Source: Serratia ficaria (lineage in GTDB: Bacteria; Pseudomonadota; Gammaproteobacteria; Enterobacterales; Enterobacteriaceae). From it: 64,000 nucleotides of DNA. The translations under genes were made by a program, and so were the position numbers. The first letter of the stretch is position 1. Each line of letters opens with the position of its first letter. Below are positions 50,326 through 58,680 of the stretch, piece after piece. The stretch is from the NCBI RefSeq assembly GCF_900187015.1, contig NZ_LT906479.1:1860001-1924000 (forward strand). Direction: 5' to 3'. Below the pieces are notes generated by a model. That model made no database searches, was not told the DNA's origin, and saw nothing but the letters and a program-made list of their open reading frames with translations.

Positions 50326-50784
50326 TTACTGCAGGCGTTCCTGCAAATAGCGCTGATAGTCGGGTATGGCGATTTCCACCGCGCTTTTGAACAGCGGCGA
50401 GTCGATCAGGAAATCCGCGGTGGAGCGGTTGGTGGCGACCGGGATATTCCACACCGTCGCCAACCGCAGCAGCGCCTTCACGTCCGGATCGTGCGGCACG
50501 GCGTTCAGCGGATCCCAGAAGAAGATCAACATGTCGATTTTACCTTCGGAGATCAGCGCGCCAACCTGCTGGTCGCCACCCATCGGGCCGCTGAGCATGC
50601 TCTGCACCGGGAGGCCGCTGGCCCGCTGGATCAGGTTGCCGGTGGTGCCGGTGGCGTACAGCTGATGCTCCGCCAGTATGGCCTTATGGCTTTCAACCCA
50701 CTCCAACAGGGCCTGTTTGCGGTGATCGTGCGCCACCAGCGCAATGTGTTTGCGCGCGGCGATAGTGCGGGTGGTCAATTCCAT
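50326..50784 (-). CDS. mgsA: Methylglyoxal synthase
   Basis: 152 residues from the ATG at 50784 ([20 protein letters not shown]), the E. coli length; the frame is open for 19 more codons upstream without family support. Phosphate-binding TGTTGN and the [10 protein letters not shown] segment with catalytic Asp are intact. It converts dihydroxyacetone phosphate to methylglyoxal and phosphate, relieving sugar-phosphate stress. The product is detoxified through the glyoxalase route, of which gloC is in this window. Confidence 0.96.
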   Translation of the reverse strand: MELTTRTIAARKHIALVAHDHRKQALLEWVESHKAILAEHQLYATGTTGNLIQRASGLPVQSMLSGPMGGDQQVGALISEGKIDMLIFFWDPLNAVPHDPDVKALLRLATVWNIPVATNRSTADFLIDSPLFKSAVEIAIPDYQRYLQERLQ

Positions 50785-50906
50785 CTCGGTGTCCTTCGCT
50801 AATCGGGTGATGTGCGACAGATTACTGAAACTGTTTTTCACTGCCTAGCGTTTGCGCCTGAAAATGCGAAGAAAACGCGCCTTTACCCCGGCAAGGCGCG
50901 AATTGT

Positions 50907-51572
50907 TTAGCGAACGGGCTGCTTGTTGGCCCAGCGCAGAAAGCGCTTCTGCGTTTCCTTGTCCGCCTGTTGGAACCAATACTGCAGCATTTGCTCGGAG
51001 ACGTTTTCGCCTTTCAGCGTGACGGTCGGTGAATTCAGCGTCGCGGCCGACTGCGGAGAAAGCGCGGCGGCGGAGTGCGCCTGAGCGAAGGCTGGCACCG
51101 AGGCCGGGCGATGTTGGCGATTGTAGTCCGACATCACCTTCTCCAGGTCGGTATTGAAGGTCACGCTGTCGGGGTGCAACACGTCGTGCCGCATGGGCAG
51201 ATCGTTGCCTTTCGGATCAATCACCTGGTAATTCAGCGTTTTGTCGAAGCGCTGCGCGTCACGATCGTTTTCTATCCGCGGCAGCTCAATCGCCACGGCG
51301 CTGACGTTTTGCGTGTTGAAGGTGGCGATCAGCGGCAGGGACGTGTAGGCGATCTGATCCTGTTGGCCGGAACGCACGGATTTGGTGACCTTAAACAGCA
51401 GCTGATGTTGCCCGCCGTCCAGCTCGAGGCTGTCGGCGCCTTTTAACAACGAACCTGTCATTTTCTTGCCGTCGACCGCCAGCAGGTCGATGTCCGGGGA
51501 GAGTTTCAGGGTCGTAGCCGCGGCCGGCATGCTGATGCTGAGTAGCGCCGCAACCACCAGACCAAATTTCAT
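50907..51572 (-). CDS. yccT: YccT/CsgI-type periplasmic protein (DUF2057)
   Basis: 221 residues from the ATG at 51572 (MKFGLVVAALLSISMPAAATT); AAGGAG lies six bases upstream, which favours this ATG over the one directly before it. A signal peptide of about 18 residues, then the DUF2057 core (LKLSPDIDLLAVDGKK, LELDGGQHQLLFKV). E. coli YccT is reported to restrain curli assembly; that role here is inference. It is monocistronic between mgsA and yccU. Confidence 0.87.
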   Translation of the reverse strand: MKFGLVVAALLSISMPAAATTLKLSPDIDLLAVDGKKMTGSLLKGADSLELDGGQHQLLFKVTKSVRSGQQDQIAYTSLPLIATFNTQNVSAVAIELPRIENDRDAQRFDKTLNYQVIDPKGNDLPMRHDVLHPDSVTFNTDLEKVMSDYNRQHRPASVPAFAQAHSAAALSPQSAATLNSPTVTLKGENVSEQMLQYWFQQADKETQKRFLRWANKQPVR

Positions 51573-51825
51573 CATTATCTCCTTATAAAGTGACATAGCT
51601 ATAGTGTTGGACACGCCACAGGTTGTGTCAAAATTTTTCAATATGGCCAGTGAGTTTACATTTTTACACATTTAAATGCATTTGGACATGCCGACGTTGT
51701 CTCCCACCGTGACAGCCTCAGACCATGGAATTGGCCTGGAGTTTCAGCCGCGCGGCGTTTAGCTGAATTTGGCGCTATCGGTTACACTCAGAACAGACAA
51801 TTTCGTTGATGGCCGGGAGCTGAGT

Positions 51826-52239
51826 ATGCAGGACCATGAGATCGCAGAGCTGTTGCAACAGGTGAAAACCATCGCCCTGGTCGGCGCCAGCGATAATCCG
51901 GCGCGGCCCAGCTATGGCGTCATGGCCTATTTATTGGCCCAGGGCTATCAGGTTACGCCGGTCAGCCCCAAGCTGGCGGGGCAGAGCCTGTTGGGGCAGC
52001 CGGCTTACGCCAGGCTGGCGGACATTCCCCATCCGGTGGATATGGTGGACGTTTTTCGCAATTCAGAGGCGGCCTATGCCGTCGCGCAAGAGGCGATAGC
52101 CATCGGTGCCAGGGCGCTGTGGCTGCAGATAGGCGTGATTAACGAGCAGGCGGCAGCGCTGGCTGCGCAAGCCGGGCTGAAGGTGGTGATGGATCGCTGC
52201 CCGAAAATCGAGATCCCGCGCCTGGGGCTGGAGCGTTAA
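51826..52239 (+). CDS. yccU: CoA-binding domain protein YccU
   Basis: 137 residues from the ATG at 51826 (MQDHEIAELLQQVKTIALVG), with GGGAG nine bases in front; the frame is open upstream but unsupported. A single Rossmann-type CoA-binding domain (VGASDNPARPSYGVMAYL and GARALWLQIGVIN). E. coli YccU has no settled function. It converges on hspQ. Confidence 0.88.
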   Translation: MQDHEIAELLQQVKTIALVGASDNPARPSYGVMAYLLAQGYQVTPVSPKLAGQSLLGQPAYARLADIPHPVDMVDVFRNSEAAYAVAQEAIAIGARALWLQIGVINEQAAALAAQAGLKVVMDRCPKIEIPRLGLER

Positions 52240-52245
52240 ATGAAA

Positions 52246-52270
52246 AGGGCCCGGCGCGATGCCGGGCCCT
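52246..52270 (-). terminator. Terminator of hspQ
   Basis: GGGCCCGGC (52247-52255) pairs with GCCGGGCCC (52261-52269). On the minus strand TTTTCATTT follows, so it mainly serves hspQ; yccU may share it. Confidence 0.75.
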
Positions 52271-52296
52271 CATGGGGTTTCTCAGGTCTGGCGCGC

Positions 52297-52614
52297 TCAG
52301 TTGCGCAGCCGCGGCGCCTGCAGCTGGTGGCGGATGGACTCCGCCAGTTCATCCAGCGAGGGTTGTTCGGGATGAGCCTCCTGGGCCTCGCCATCCAGCT
52401 GCGCTTCCGCCAGATAGGTATGTACCGGTTGGCCTTCCTCGTCCTCCATCACCACGTGATACCAAGGGGCAAAGCGCAGATCGTCGTTTGCCGCTATCTC
52501 GTCAGCTTTTGGTTGTTCCAAAGAGTATTCAGGGTCGATATCAATCACCACCCCCAAATACCCCAGCAGTTTATGCCGAACCTGTTGTCCGATACCGAAT
52601 TTGCTGGCAATCAT
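52297..52614 (-). CDS. hspQ: Heat shock protein HspQ
   Basis: 105 residues from the ATG at 52614 ([20 protein letters not shown]), with a perfect AGGAGG five bases upstream; same length as E. coli. HspQ is a small beta-barrel protein that binds hemimethylated DNA and acts as a specificity-enhancing partner of the Lon protease. The C-terminal block QLQAPRLRN is conserved. It has its own sigma-32 type promoter within the gap after rlmI. Confidence 0.94.
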   Translation of the reverse strand: MIASKFGIGQQVRHKLLGYLGVVIDIDPEYSLEQPKADEIAANDDLRFAPWYHVVMEDEEGQPVHTYLAEAQLDGEAQEAHPEQPSLDELAESIRHQLQAPRLRN

Positions 52615-52645
52615 GATGACCTCCTGAGAAACAGTGCCTTGCTCT

Positions 52646-52675
52646 CTATATGAGGGCAAAACAGCGTATTTCAAG
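52646..52675 (-). promoter_or_regulatory. Sigma-32 promoter of hspQ
   Basis: On the minus strand CTTGAAA (52675-52669) is followed after 12-13 nt by CCCTCATAT (52656-52648), close to the sigma-32 consensus CTTGAAA and CCCCATNT. It begins directly after the rlmI stop codon (52676), so heat induction would be independent of rlmI. Confidence 0.8.
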
Positions 52676-53866
52676 TTACATCACCCGACACGCAAAGCCT
52701 TTCAAATACAGCCCTTCAGGATAAGTCGCGATAACCGGGTGATCGGCAGCCTGTCGGAACTGCTCTATAAATTGTACATCACGCCCGGCATCCACAGCGG
52801 CGTCGGCCAAAATTTTCTGGAACAGATCGGTCGGCATCAGCCCGGAGCAGGAGAAGCTGAGCAAAATGCCGCCCGGGTTCAGCAGCTGCAGCGCCAACAT
52901 GTTGATATCTTTGTAACCGCGGCAGGCGCTGGCCAGCTGGTTTTTGTTTTCGACGAACTTCGGCGGATCCATGATGATCAGATCGAATTTTTCGCCCTGG
53001 GTGCGGTAGCGGCGCAGCAGCTGGAACACGTCATCACGCACAAACTCCGCCTTGCTCAAATCCAGCCGGTTCAGCTCGACGTTCTGTTTGGCGATATCCA
53101 GCGCCGCCTGCGAGGTATCTACGCTGATCACCTGCTCACAGTCGCCCATCAGGGCCGCGACGGCGAAGGCGCCGGTGTAGGAGAAACAGTTCAGCACCCG
53201 TCGGCCGGCGGAATAATTGCGCGCCGCCAGGCGGCTGTCGCGCTGATCGAGGTAAAAACCGGTTTTATGTCCTTGCTGAATATCCACCAGCAGCTTCATG
53301 CCGTGTTCGGTAATCGGCAACAGCGCAGGCGGCAGATCGCCCAACACCTGGCCCTGCGTCAGCGGCAAACCTTCTTTTTTGCGCACCGCAACGTCGGAGC
53401 GGTCATAAATAGAGCACTCCGGGTAGCAATGCTGCAGGGCGGAAAGCAGGGCGGCGCGTTGATACTCGGCGCCGGCGGACAGCAACTGCAGCACCAGGAA
53501 GTTCTGGAAACGATCGATGGTGACGCCCGGCATGCCGTCGGATTCGCCGGCGATCAGGCGGTAACCGTCCAGGCCGTCGCGCTGCGCCACCCAGTCGCGC
53601 CAGCTTTGCGCCTGCTGTAAACGGCGAATAAAGAAGTCGATGTTAACCTCTTCATCCTGCTGGAAGGTCCAGACGCGTGCGCGGATCTGCGACTCGGGGG
53701 AGTAGGCGCCGCGCGCCAGCCATTTGCCCTGGCTGTCATGGATATCGATGGTTTCACCGGAAAGGGCTTTGCCCTCAACGCGTTGAACGGCGCCGGAGAA
53801 TACCCACGGATGGCGACGGAGCAAGGACTTTTCACGTCCTTTGGCGAGAATTAAGCGTACGGTCAT
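52676..53866 (-). CDS. rlmI: 23S rRNA m5C1962 methyltransferase RlmI
   Basis: 396 residues from the ATG at 53866 ([20 protein letters not shown]), the E. coli length. N-terminal PUA domain (about 1-80), a central domain, and a C-terminal Rossmann methyltransferase with [12 protein letters not shown] (SAM site) and MDPPKF. The catalytic Cys is in SFSCSG. It methylates C1962 of 23S rRNA. Divergent from yccX with a 90-nt gap. Confidence 0.96.
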   Translation of the reverse strand: MTVRLILAKGREKSLLRRHPWVFSGAVQRVEGKALSGETIDIHDSQGKWLARGAYSPESQIRARVWTFQQDEEVNIDFFIRRLQQAQSWRDWVAQRDGLDGYRLIAGESDGMPGVTIDRFQNFLVLQLLSAGAEYQRAALLSALQHCYPECSIYDRSDVAVRKKEGLPLTQGQVLGDLPPALLPITEHGMKLLVDIQQGHKTGFYLDQRDSRLAARNYSAGRRVLNCFSYTGAFAVAALMGDCEQVISVDTSQAALDIAKQNVELNRLDLSKAEFVRDDVFQLLRRYRTQGEKFDLIIMDPPKFVENKNQLASACRGYKDINMLALQLLNPGGILLSFSCSGLMPTDLFQKILADAAVDAGRDVQFIEQFRQAADHPVIATYPEGLYLKGFACRVM

Positions 53867-53956
53867 AATTAACAATGCTGCCAGCTAGATAAAAAAGGGT
53901 GACACCGCCGTGCAGGCGCACGGAAATGCCATAACGAAATCGATAAGGAGCTGATT

Positions 53957-54235
53957 ATGACACAGGTTTGCATTGCTGCGTATGTGTATGGCGTGGTGCA
54001 GGGGGTGGGCTTCCGCTATTCCACCCAGCATCAGGCCACGGCGCTGGGGTTAACCGGCTACGCGCGCAACCTCGATGACGGCAGCGTCGAGGTGGTGGCC
54101 TGCGGTGAGCCGGCGCAGGTGGACAGGCTGATGGAGTGGCTGAAGCAGGGCGGCCCGCGCAGCGCGCGCGTCGACCGCGTGCTGGTGGAGCCGCGGGGGG
54201 TTGCGGACTACCCGAGGTTCGACATTCGCTATTAG
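53957..54235 (+). CDS. yccX: Acylphosphatase
   Basis: 92 residues of the small acylphosphatase alpha/beta fold. The phosphate-binding loop [12 protein letters not shown] contains the catalytic Arg, and the catalytic Asn is in [12 protein letters not shown]. It hydrolyses acyl phosphates such as 1,3-bisphosphoglycerate or carbamoyl phosphate. GGAG lies in front of the ATG. It ends 4 nt before the stop of convergent tusE. Confidence 0.94.
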   Translation: MTQVCIAAYVYGVVQGVGFRYSTQHQATALGLTGYARNLDDGSVEVVACGEPAQVDRLMEWLKQGGPRSARVDRVLVEPRGVADYPRFDIRY

Positions 54236-54239
54236 CGGA

Positions 54240-54569
54240 TCAGATGCACTTTACCGGTTTCGGCAGGCCGGCGATTTTGGTCGCCTGCTTGGCTGGGCCT
54301 TTCGGGAATAAACGGTAGAGGTAGCGGCTATTGCCTTTTTCTTCGCCGTATTTTTGCGCCATCGCCTTGACCAACATGCGGATCGCCGGCGAGGTATTGA
54401 ATTCCTGGTAGAAGTCGCGGACAAAACGCACTACCTCCCAGTGCGCCTCGGTGAGCGCGATCTCCTCTTCGGCGGCCAGCAGCGGCGCCAATCCTTCGTG
54501 CCAGTCCGCGCTGTTTTTCAGGTAGCCCTGCGCGTCGGTCTCGATAACCTGACCTTCAAACTCCAACAT
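54240..54569 (-). CDS. tusE: Sulfur relay protein TusE (DsrC family)
   Basis: 109 residues from the ATG at 54569 ([20 protein letters not shown]), the E. coli length; the much longer open frame upstream covers the yccA terminator and is not coding. The active Cys108 sits in the C-terminal PVKCI. TusE accepts sulfur from TusBCD and passes it with MnmA to make 2-thiouridine at U34 of tRNAs. The C-terminal half ([20 protein letters not shown]) is nearly identical to E. coli. Confidence 0.95.
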   Translation of the reverse strand: MLEFEGQVIETDAQGYLKNSADWHEGLAPLLAAEEEIALTEAHWEVVRFVRDFYQEFNTSPAIRMLVKAMAQKYGEEKGNSRYLYRLFPKGPAKQATKIAGLPKPVKCI

Positions 54570-54629
54570 ACTGCCTCGGTAATGGATAATTCGGAACGGC
54601 GGCCAGTTTAGCAAACTTTTGGCGCAGCC

Positions 54630-54660
54630 AAAAATAAAGCCCCGCGTAGGCGGGGCTTTG
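54630..54660 (-). terminator. Terminator of yccA
   Basis: AAAGCCCCGC (54636-54645) pairs with GCGGGGCTTT (54650-54659) around GTAG. On the minus strand ATTTTTGG follows. Confidence 0.85.
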
Positions 54661-54679
54661 GACGCTGCGTTGATGCGAA

Positions 54680-55339
54680 TCAGTTGCTGCGGGCGAAGCC
54701 CAGGATGCTCAACAGGCTGATGAACATGTTGTAGAGCGAAACGTACAGGCTGACGGTGGCGCGAATATAGTTGGTCTCGCCGCCGTGAATGATGTTGCTG
54801 GTTTCCCACAGGATAGCGCCGGCGGAGAACAGGATGAACAGCGCGCTGATCGCCAGGTGCAGGGCCGGGATCTGCAGGAACAGGTTGGCGATAACCGCCA
54901 CCAGCAGCACCACGAAGCCCGCCATCATCATGCCGGAGAGGAACGACATGTCCTTGCGGGTGGTCAGCACGTAGGCCGAGCAGCAGAAGAACACCGCCGC
55001 GGTGCCGCCCAGCGCCAGCATGATCAGGTCGCCGGCGCCGGCATTCAGGAACGAGCTGAGGATCGGCCCCAGCGCATACCCCATGAAACCGGTGAGCGCG
55101 AAGGCGGCCAGAATCCCCGCCGGGCTGTTGGCCAGCTTATGGGTCAGGAACATCAGCCCATAGAAGCCGACCAGCATCAGCAGCAGGCCCGGGGCCGGCA
55201 GGCCCAGCATGGTGCTGGCGGTGGCGGTCAGGGCGGAAAAGGCCAGCGTCAAAGACAGCAGGAAATAGGTATTGCGCAGGACTTTATGCGTGCTGAGCAG
55301 CGAGTCGCGCGCGGAGGATGAGACGACAATGCGGTCCAT
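54680..55339 (-). CDS. yccA: FtsH modulator YccA (BAX inhibitor-1 family)
   Basis: 219 residues, starting [20 protein letters not shown]. Seven hydrophobic helices follow a short cytoplasmic N-terminus, typical of the BI-1/TMBIM family. E. coli YccA binds the membrane protease FtsH through its N-terminal tail and slows degradation of SecY when translocons jam. The C-terminal segment ([13 protein letters not shown]) is conserved. Confidence 0.95.
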   Translation of the reverse strand: MDRIVVSSSARDSLLSTHKVLRNTYFLLSLTLAFSALTATASTMLGLPAPGLLLMLVGFYGLMFLTHKLANSPAGILAAFALTGFMGYALGPILSSFLNAGAGDLIMLALGGTAAVFFCCSAYVLTTRKDMSFLSGMMMAGFVVLLVAVIANLFLQIPALHLAISALFILFSAGAILWETSNIIHGGETNYIRATVSLYVSLYNMFISLLSILGFARSN

Positions 55340-55526
55340 AATGATCTCTCTTATCAGGTCATCACAAAATTAATCACGATGATAGGCAGCGCAAGCATTT
55401 GATTAAAGTTTGTTTACCAATCTTTACCCTTAGTTATCATTGCTGCAACAGTGAGCGCCGGCCGGGCGTTTCTTCAGCGGCCGAATGCCGGTTGCTGGTT
55501 TTTCACGCGGTTGAACGGCCCTGGGC

Positions 55527-55555
55527 TTTACAAGCGGATCCGCTCTGTTTATAGT
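55527..55555 (+). promoter_or_regulatory. serT promoter
   Basis: TTTACA (55527-55532) and TATAGT (55550-55555), exactly 17 nt apart, 12 nt before the mature tRNA. The GC-rich discriminator after the -10 is typical of stringently controlled stable-RNA promoters. The spacer contains the palindrome GCGGATCCGC. Confidence 0.8.
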
Positions 55556-55567
55556 TCGGCTCGTTGC

Positions 55568-55655
55568 GGAGGGGTGGCCGAGTGGCTGAAGGCAACGGTC
55601 TTGAAAACCGTCGACGGGAAACCGTTCCAGAGTTCGAATCTCTGCTCCTCCGCCA
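55568..55655 (+). tRNA. serT: tRNA-Ser, anticodon UGA
   Basis: An 88-nt class II tRNA. The acceptor stem GGAGGGG pairs fully with CTCCTCC (one G-U), discriminator G, and CCA is encoded at 55653-55655. Anticodon loop CTTGAAA gives anticodon TGA, and the T-arm reads CAGAGTTCGAATCTCTG. A long variable arm (about CGACGGGAAACCGTTC) is present, as expected for serine tRNA. It is the last element shared with the E. coli gene order. Confidence 0.97.
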
Positions 55656-55665
55656 TACATTCTGA

Positions 55666-55695
55666 CCCCGCGCTCTGATGAGCGCGGGGTTTTTT
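55666..55695 (+). terminator. Terminator of serT
   Basis: CCCCGCGCTC (55666-55675) pairs with GAGCGCGGGG (55680-55689) around TGAT, followed by T6. Confidence 0.95.
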
Positions 55696-55699
55696 GCTT

Positions 55700-56587
55700 T
55701 ATGAACTTTGCAGCATGCCATGAGTCATTGATTTCATTTGCTGTGCTTTACCTCCTGCTGCTCCCTGCCTACTAAATGGGCGTACCCTTTACCGTAACGG
55801 TCCGACGTCAAACCCCGGCAATTTATTGAAAGCGTTAATTACTCAACGCTCCAAGATCCTCCCTTGCTCTGATGCATTCGCTGGAAAGTTGCCAGAATAT
55901 TGCCCTCGTTAATCTCCGACGGTTCACCCCCTTAAATTGCAGGTCAGGGAAATCTTTTCCAACGGACTGGCCGTTGCATCTCTAAGTTGCGGTGTAAATA
56001 GCTTCATCGCAAATACAAGTTTGCCTTGGGGGAGCGATAAACGTTTCACTTAATAGAATCGGTAAAAAATATTAGCTTGATGAATGTTTTTTCAATTCAT
56101 TATATCCGAGATGAAAAATGGCGACATCAACGTTGTATTTTTCGTAAAAACGCCAAAATCAGATATTTCTCGCCATTGATTATATTTCGCGCCACCTGAA
56201 GGTCCGATCTGGCACGGTCGTTTTTTGAATACCTTGCTCCATAGGGCCTGAATGAGTTTTCGTAAGAAAGTTCTTATAAATCATCAGGGTGATCTTTTTT
56301 TGGCAAAACAACCAACCGTAATAATTGGTTACAATTAATGAATTTTAATCACCTCGATAACGTTTCTACACTCCGCCTATAGGTTTTTGTCCGAAATTTT
56401 TCAGTTTCAGACAAATGCTTAAAACACGTGTCATGCTTGCTGGTGAATGGAATATACCCGCTTTTTCTTCCGGATTTTGATTTGCGTTGGATAACGCAAG
56501 CCGGAGGGTTGTTTTTTCAGGGTTAGCTTTTCTTATTATTTCTCAGTGGCATTGACCATTTCTATTCTCTATAGAACAGGGACAGCC
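55700..56587. other. Long gap between serT and the T6SS operon
   Basis: About 890 nt with no recognised gene. The left part (55700-56050) has mixed composition and two short minus-strand open stretches, reported as a finding. The right part (56040-56470) is distinctly AT-rich compared with the rest of the window. A two-tier hairpin sits at 56469-56505. I could not place a convincing sigma-70 promoter for tssB. A TGGCAC at 56211 recalls a sigma-54 -24 box, but its -12 partner lacks GC. Confidence 0.6.
56469..56517 (+). promoter_or_regulatory. Two-tier hairpin with T tract upstream of tssB
   Basis: Outer stem TCCGG (56469-56473) with CCGGA (56501-56505); inner perfect stem TTGCGTT (56482-56488) with AACGCAA (56493-56499) around GGAT; T6 at 56512-56517. 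It resembles an attenuator or a terminator and ends about 70 nt before the tssB start. Confidence 0.5.
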
Positions 56588-57085
56588 ATGTCTAACTCCT
56601 ATCAGTCCGAGATCCCCAAGGCCCGCGTTAATATTCAGTTAAGCCTGCATACGGGCGGTGCGCAGAAAAAAGTCGAATTGCCCCTCAAGTTGATGGTGGT
56701 AGGGGATTACAGCCACGGTGCCGAACAACGTCCGGTGTCGGAGCGTGAGACGGTCGGCATAAATAAAAACAACTTCGACAAAGTGCTGGCTGAGTTTTCC
56801 CCTTCAGTGTGTCTTTCCGTAGAGAACACCCTGGCCGGTGACGGCAGCGAAGAAAACGTCAGCCTTTCCTTCCACGAAATGAAAGATTTCGAACCCGAGC
56901 AGGTAGCCGCCCAGATACCTCAGTTGAAGGCCATGCTCGCCATGCGCAATCTGCTGCGCGACTTGAAGGCTAACCTGCTGGACAACGCGACCTTCCGCAA
57001 AGAGTTGGAAAAAATCCTGCTCGACCCTGCGCTTAGCGCTGAACTGCGCAGTGAGCTGTCTGCTCTGGCGCCGAAACAACCATAA
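56588..57085 (+). CDS. tssB: T6SS sheath small subunit TssB (VipA)
   Basis: 165 residues from the ATG at 56588 (MSNSYQSEIPKARVNIQLSL); the open frame starts 14 codons earlier without support. TssB hallmarks are visible: KARVNIQLSLHTGGAQKKVELPLK and the C-terminal helices LLRDLKANLLDNATFRKELE (quoted in part: LLRDLKANLLDNATF). TssB and TssC polymerise into the contractile sheath that drives the Hcp tube out of the cell. First gene of the operon, 38 nt before tssC. Confidence 0.95.
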   Translation: MSNSYQSEIPKARVNIQLSLHTGGAQKKVELPLKLMVVGDYSHGAEQRPVSERETVGINKNNFDKVLAEFSPSVCLSVENTLAGDGSEENVSLSFHEMKDFEPEQVAAQIPQLKAMLAMRNLLRDLKANLLDNATFRKELEKILLDPALSAELRSELSALAPKQP

Positions 57086-57123
57086 CGGCCGCGATATTTA
57101 ACGGATTAATGAAGGAAATGCTG

Positions 57124-58665
57124 ATGTCTGTAAAAAATGAGAATACCGCCGGCGCTGGGAACGTGGTACTGGAGCGTCCGGAAGCCGGGGGGGTATACGC
57201 CTCCCTGTTTGAAAAGATCAACTTAAACCCGGTTTCCGAGCTGAGTGCGCTGGATATCTGGCAGGATGCGCAGGCGATGTCGGATGCGACCGCCGACGAG
57301 CGCCTGACAGCCGGTATGCAAGTGTTTCTGGAATGCCTGACTAAAGCGGGCTCAAAAGTCGAGAAACTGGATAAGACCCTGATTGACCACCATATCGCAG
57401 AGTTGGATTACCAAATTAGCCGCCAACTGGACGCGGTAATGCACCATGAGGCATTCCAGTCCGTTGAGTCACTGTGGCGCGGCGCCAAGTCACTGGTCGA
57501 TAAAACCGATTTCCGTCAGAACGTTAAAATCGAGCTGCTTGACCTGTCGAAAGACGATCTTCGTCAGGACTTCGAAGACGCGCCGGAGATTATTCAGAGT
57601 GGACTGTATAAACACACCTATATCGATGAGTACGATACCCCGGGTGGCGAACCTATTGGCGCACTGATTTCCGCCTATGAATTTGATGCGTCAGCGCAGG
57701 ACGTGGCGTTACTGCGCAATATCTCCAAAGTCTCCGCTGCGGCGCATATGCCGTTTATCGGTTCGGCTGGACCTAAGTTCTTCCTCAAAGACAATATGGA
57801 GGACGTGGCGGCCATCAAAGATATCGGTAACTACTTTGACCGCGCCGAATACATCAAATGGAAATCCTTCCGCGAGACGGACGACTCCCGCTATATCGGT
57901 CTGGTGATGCCGCGCGTACTGGGCCGCCTGCCGTACGGTCCGGACACCGTGCCGGTGCGCAGCTTCAACTACGTCGAAGAAGTGAAAGGCCCGGATCACG
58001 ACAAATATCTGTGGACCAACGCTTCCTTTGCGTTTGCCGCCAACATGGTGCGCAGCTTCATCAACAACGGCTGGTGCGTGCAAATCCGTGGCCCGCAGGC
58101 CGGTGGCGCCGTTCAGGACCTGCCTATCCATCTGTACGATCTGGGCACCGGCAATCAGGTGAAGATCCCGAGTGAGGTGATGATCCCGGAAACCCGCGAG
58201 TTTGAATTCGCCAACCTCGGCTTCATTCCGCTGTCCTACTACAAAAATCGCGACTACAGCTGCTTCTTCTCGGCAAACTCCACCCAGAAACCGGCACTGT
58301 ACGACACCGTCGATGCGACGGCCAACAGCCGCATCAACGCGCGTCTGCCGTACATCTTCCTGCTGTCTCGTATTGCGCATTACCTGAAGCTTATTCAGCG
58401 TGAAAACATCGGTACCACCAAGGACCGTCGTCTCCTGGAGCTGGAGCTTAACGCCTGGGTTCGCGGTCTGGTGACGGAAATGACCGATCCGGGCGACGAC
58501 CTGCAGGCGTCTCACCCGCTGCGCGATGCGCAAGTCATCGTGGAAGATATCGAGGACAACCCGGGTTTCTTCCGCGTGAAGCTGTATGCGGTACCGCATT
58601 TCCAGGTGGAAGGTATGGACGTGAACCTGTCGCTGGTTTCCCAGATGCCGAAAGCAAAAGCCTAA
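57124..58665 (+). CDS. tssC: T6SS sheath large subunit TssC (VipB)
   Basis: 513 residues from the ATG at 57124 (MSVKNENTAGAGNVVLERPE), with AAGGAA eight bases upstream; an ATG at 57109 is less well placed. The TssC family regions FQSVESLWRGAKSLVDKTDF (in part: FQSVESLWRGAK), IGLVMPRVLGRLPYG and the C-terminal DIEDNPGFFRVKLYAVPHFQ are intact. It forms the body of the sheath with TssB and contains the site through which ClpV disassembles it. 15 nt before tssK. Confidence 0.96.
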   Translation: MSVKNENTAGAGNVVLERPEAGGVYASLFEKINLNPVSELSALDIWQDAQAMSDATADERLTAGMQVFLECLTKAGSKVEKLDKTLIDHHIAELDYQISRQLDAVMHHEAFQSVESLWRGAKSLVDKTDFRQNVKIELLDLSKDDLRQDFEDAPEIIQSGLYKHTYIDEYDTPGGEPIGALISAYEFDASAQDVALLRNISKVSAAAHMPFIGSAGPKFFLKDNMEDVAAIKDIGNYFDRAEYIKWKSFRETDDSRYIGLVMPRVLGRLPYGPDTVPVRSFNYVEEVKGPDHDKYLWTNASFAFAANMVRSFINNGWCVQIRGPQAGGAVQDLPIHLYDLGTGNQVKIPSEVMIPETREFEFANLGFIPLSYYKNRDYSCFFSANSTQKPALYDTVDATANSRINARLPYIFLLSRIAHYLKLIQRENIGTTKDRRLLELELNAWVRGLVTEMTDPGDDLQASHPLRDAQVIVEDIEDNPGFFRVKLYAVPHFQVEGMDVNLSLVSQMPKAKA

Positions 58666-58680
58666 TAAGGCAGGAAGCCG

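Noticed and set aside
55537..55546. GCGGATCCGC palindrome as a regulatory operator of serT
   Set aside because: It lies in the promoter spacer and is only 10 nt; a chance palindrome is as likely, and no regulator is known for this spot.
56211..56229. Sigma-54 promoter (TGGCAC followed by TTTTTTGA) upstream of the T6SS
   Set aside because: The -24 element looks right, but the bases at the -12 position are TT instead of GC, so it fails the key requirement.
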